DNA of 23,115 nt. Source: JAKJEP01 sp964580995 (lineage in GTDB: Bacteria > Planctomycetota > Phycisphaerae > Sedimentisphaerales > SM23-30). The position numbers were made by a program, and so were the translations under genes. Positions 23,024 to 23,115 of the stretch are shown here, piece by piece. Each line of letters starts with the position of its first letter. Positions within the stretch are counted from its first letter, which is position 1. The stretch spans positions 1 to 23,115 of the forward strand of contig CAZOMV010000093.1 in the NCBI GenBank assembly GCA_964580995.1, given 5' to 3'. The notes beneath the pieces were generated by a model that saw only the letters and a list, made by a program, of their open reading frames with translations, was not told where the DNA came from and did no database searches.

Positions 23024-23115
23024 ATCCTTTCTCATATATAGGGACCTGTTTCCATCATCATCGCTTCTGTCAAGGGAGGGGATGCCTCTGACTACCATTT
23101 TAATTTATCCAGCGT

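Overview
The window looks like a chromosomal segment of an anaerobic Gram-negative bacterium, most likely from the PVC group (Planctomycetota, possibly Phycisphaerae). This is an inference from gene content: a very large secreted glycoside hydrolase with malectin domains, an outer-membrane barrel protein with a C-terminal Phe, an SLC5 symporter with a tiny partner protein, and a ferredoxin-type 2-oxoacid oxidoreductase. No rRNA or other phylogenetic marker is present. Genes use ATG starts, mostly with AGGAG-type ribosome sites, and several promoters look like sigma70.

Layout. 1-3918 (-): N-terminal 1306 residues of a secreted clan GH-D-like glycosidase, running off the left edge. 4152-5053 (+): tadA and a PaaI-type hotdog thioesterase. 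5155-10511 (-): aromatic 2-oxoacid operon iorA-iorB-paaK-ACT-paaK. 10739-14444 (-): uptake operon of a 56-residue accessory protein, an SLC5 symporter and a porin-like barrel, closed by a clear terminator at 10667-10709. 14445-15245: 801-bp divergent regulatory region. 15246-16037 (+): FadR-type GntR regulator behind a strong promoter whose start site lies under a palindrome. 16234-18246 (-): KimA-like APC permease. 18540-21001 (-): PhoR/PhoB-like two-component pair. 21142-22317 (+): DNA polymerase IV. 22462-22992 (-): PLD-family nuclease.

How the genes fit together. IorAB would oxidise arylpyruvates to arylacetyl-CoA. The two PaaK ligases interconvert arylacetates and their CoA thioesters, the ACT protein may sense aromatic amino acids, and the nearby thioesterase could release arylacetate. 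The IorA here has no C-terminal ferredoxin domain. The glycosidase and the symporter operon share an 11-bp LacI/cre-like motif (TAACGTTTTCA) placed just downstream of their predicted start sites, which suggests shared carbohydrate control.

The most unusual signal is a family of four 89-bp elements (5068, 14187, 14603, 14989). All are exactly the same length and in the same orientation, with imperfect 17-bp terminal inverted repeats. Two copies are flanked by perfect and one by near-perfect 6-bp A/T-rich target duplications. They look like a non-autonomous MITE. Two copies have inserted at gene 3' ends: one replaced the paaK stop codon without changing the protein, and the other appears to have cut 23 codons from the symporter accessory gene. 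No transposase is present in the window. Other unexplained structures are a nested inverted repeat at 22345-22411, several hairpins, and a possible small membrane-protein ORF behind a ribosome-site hairpin at 16133-16166.
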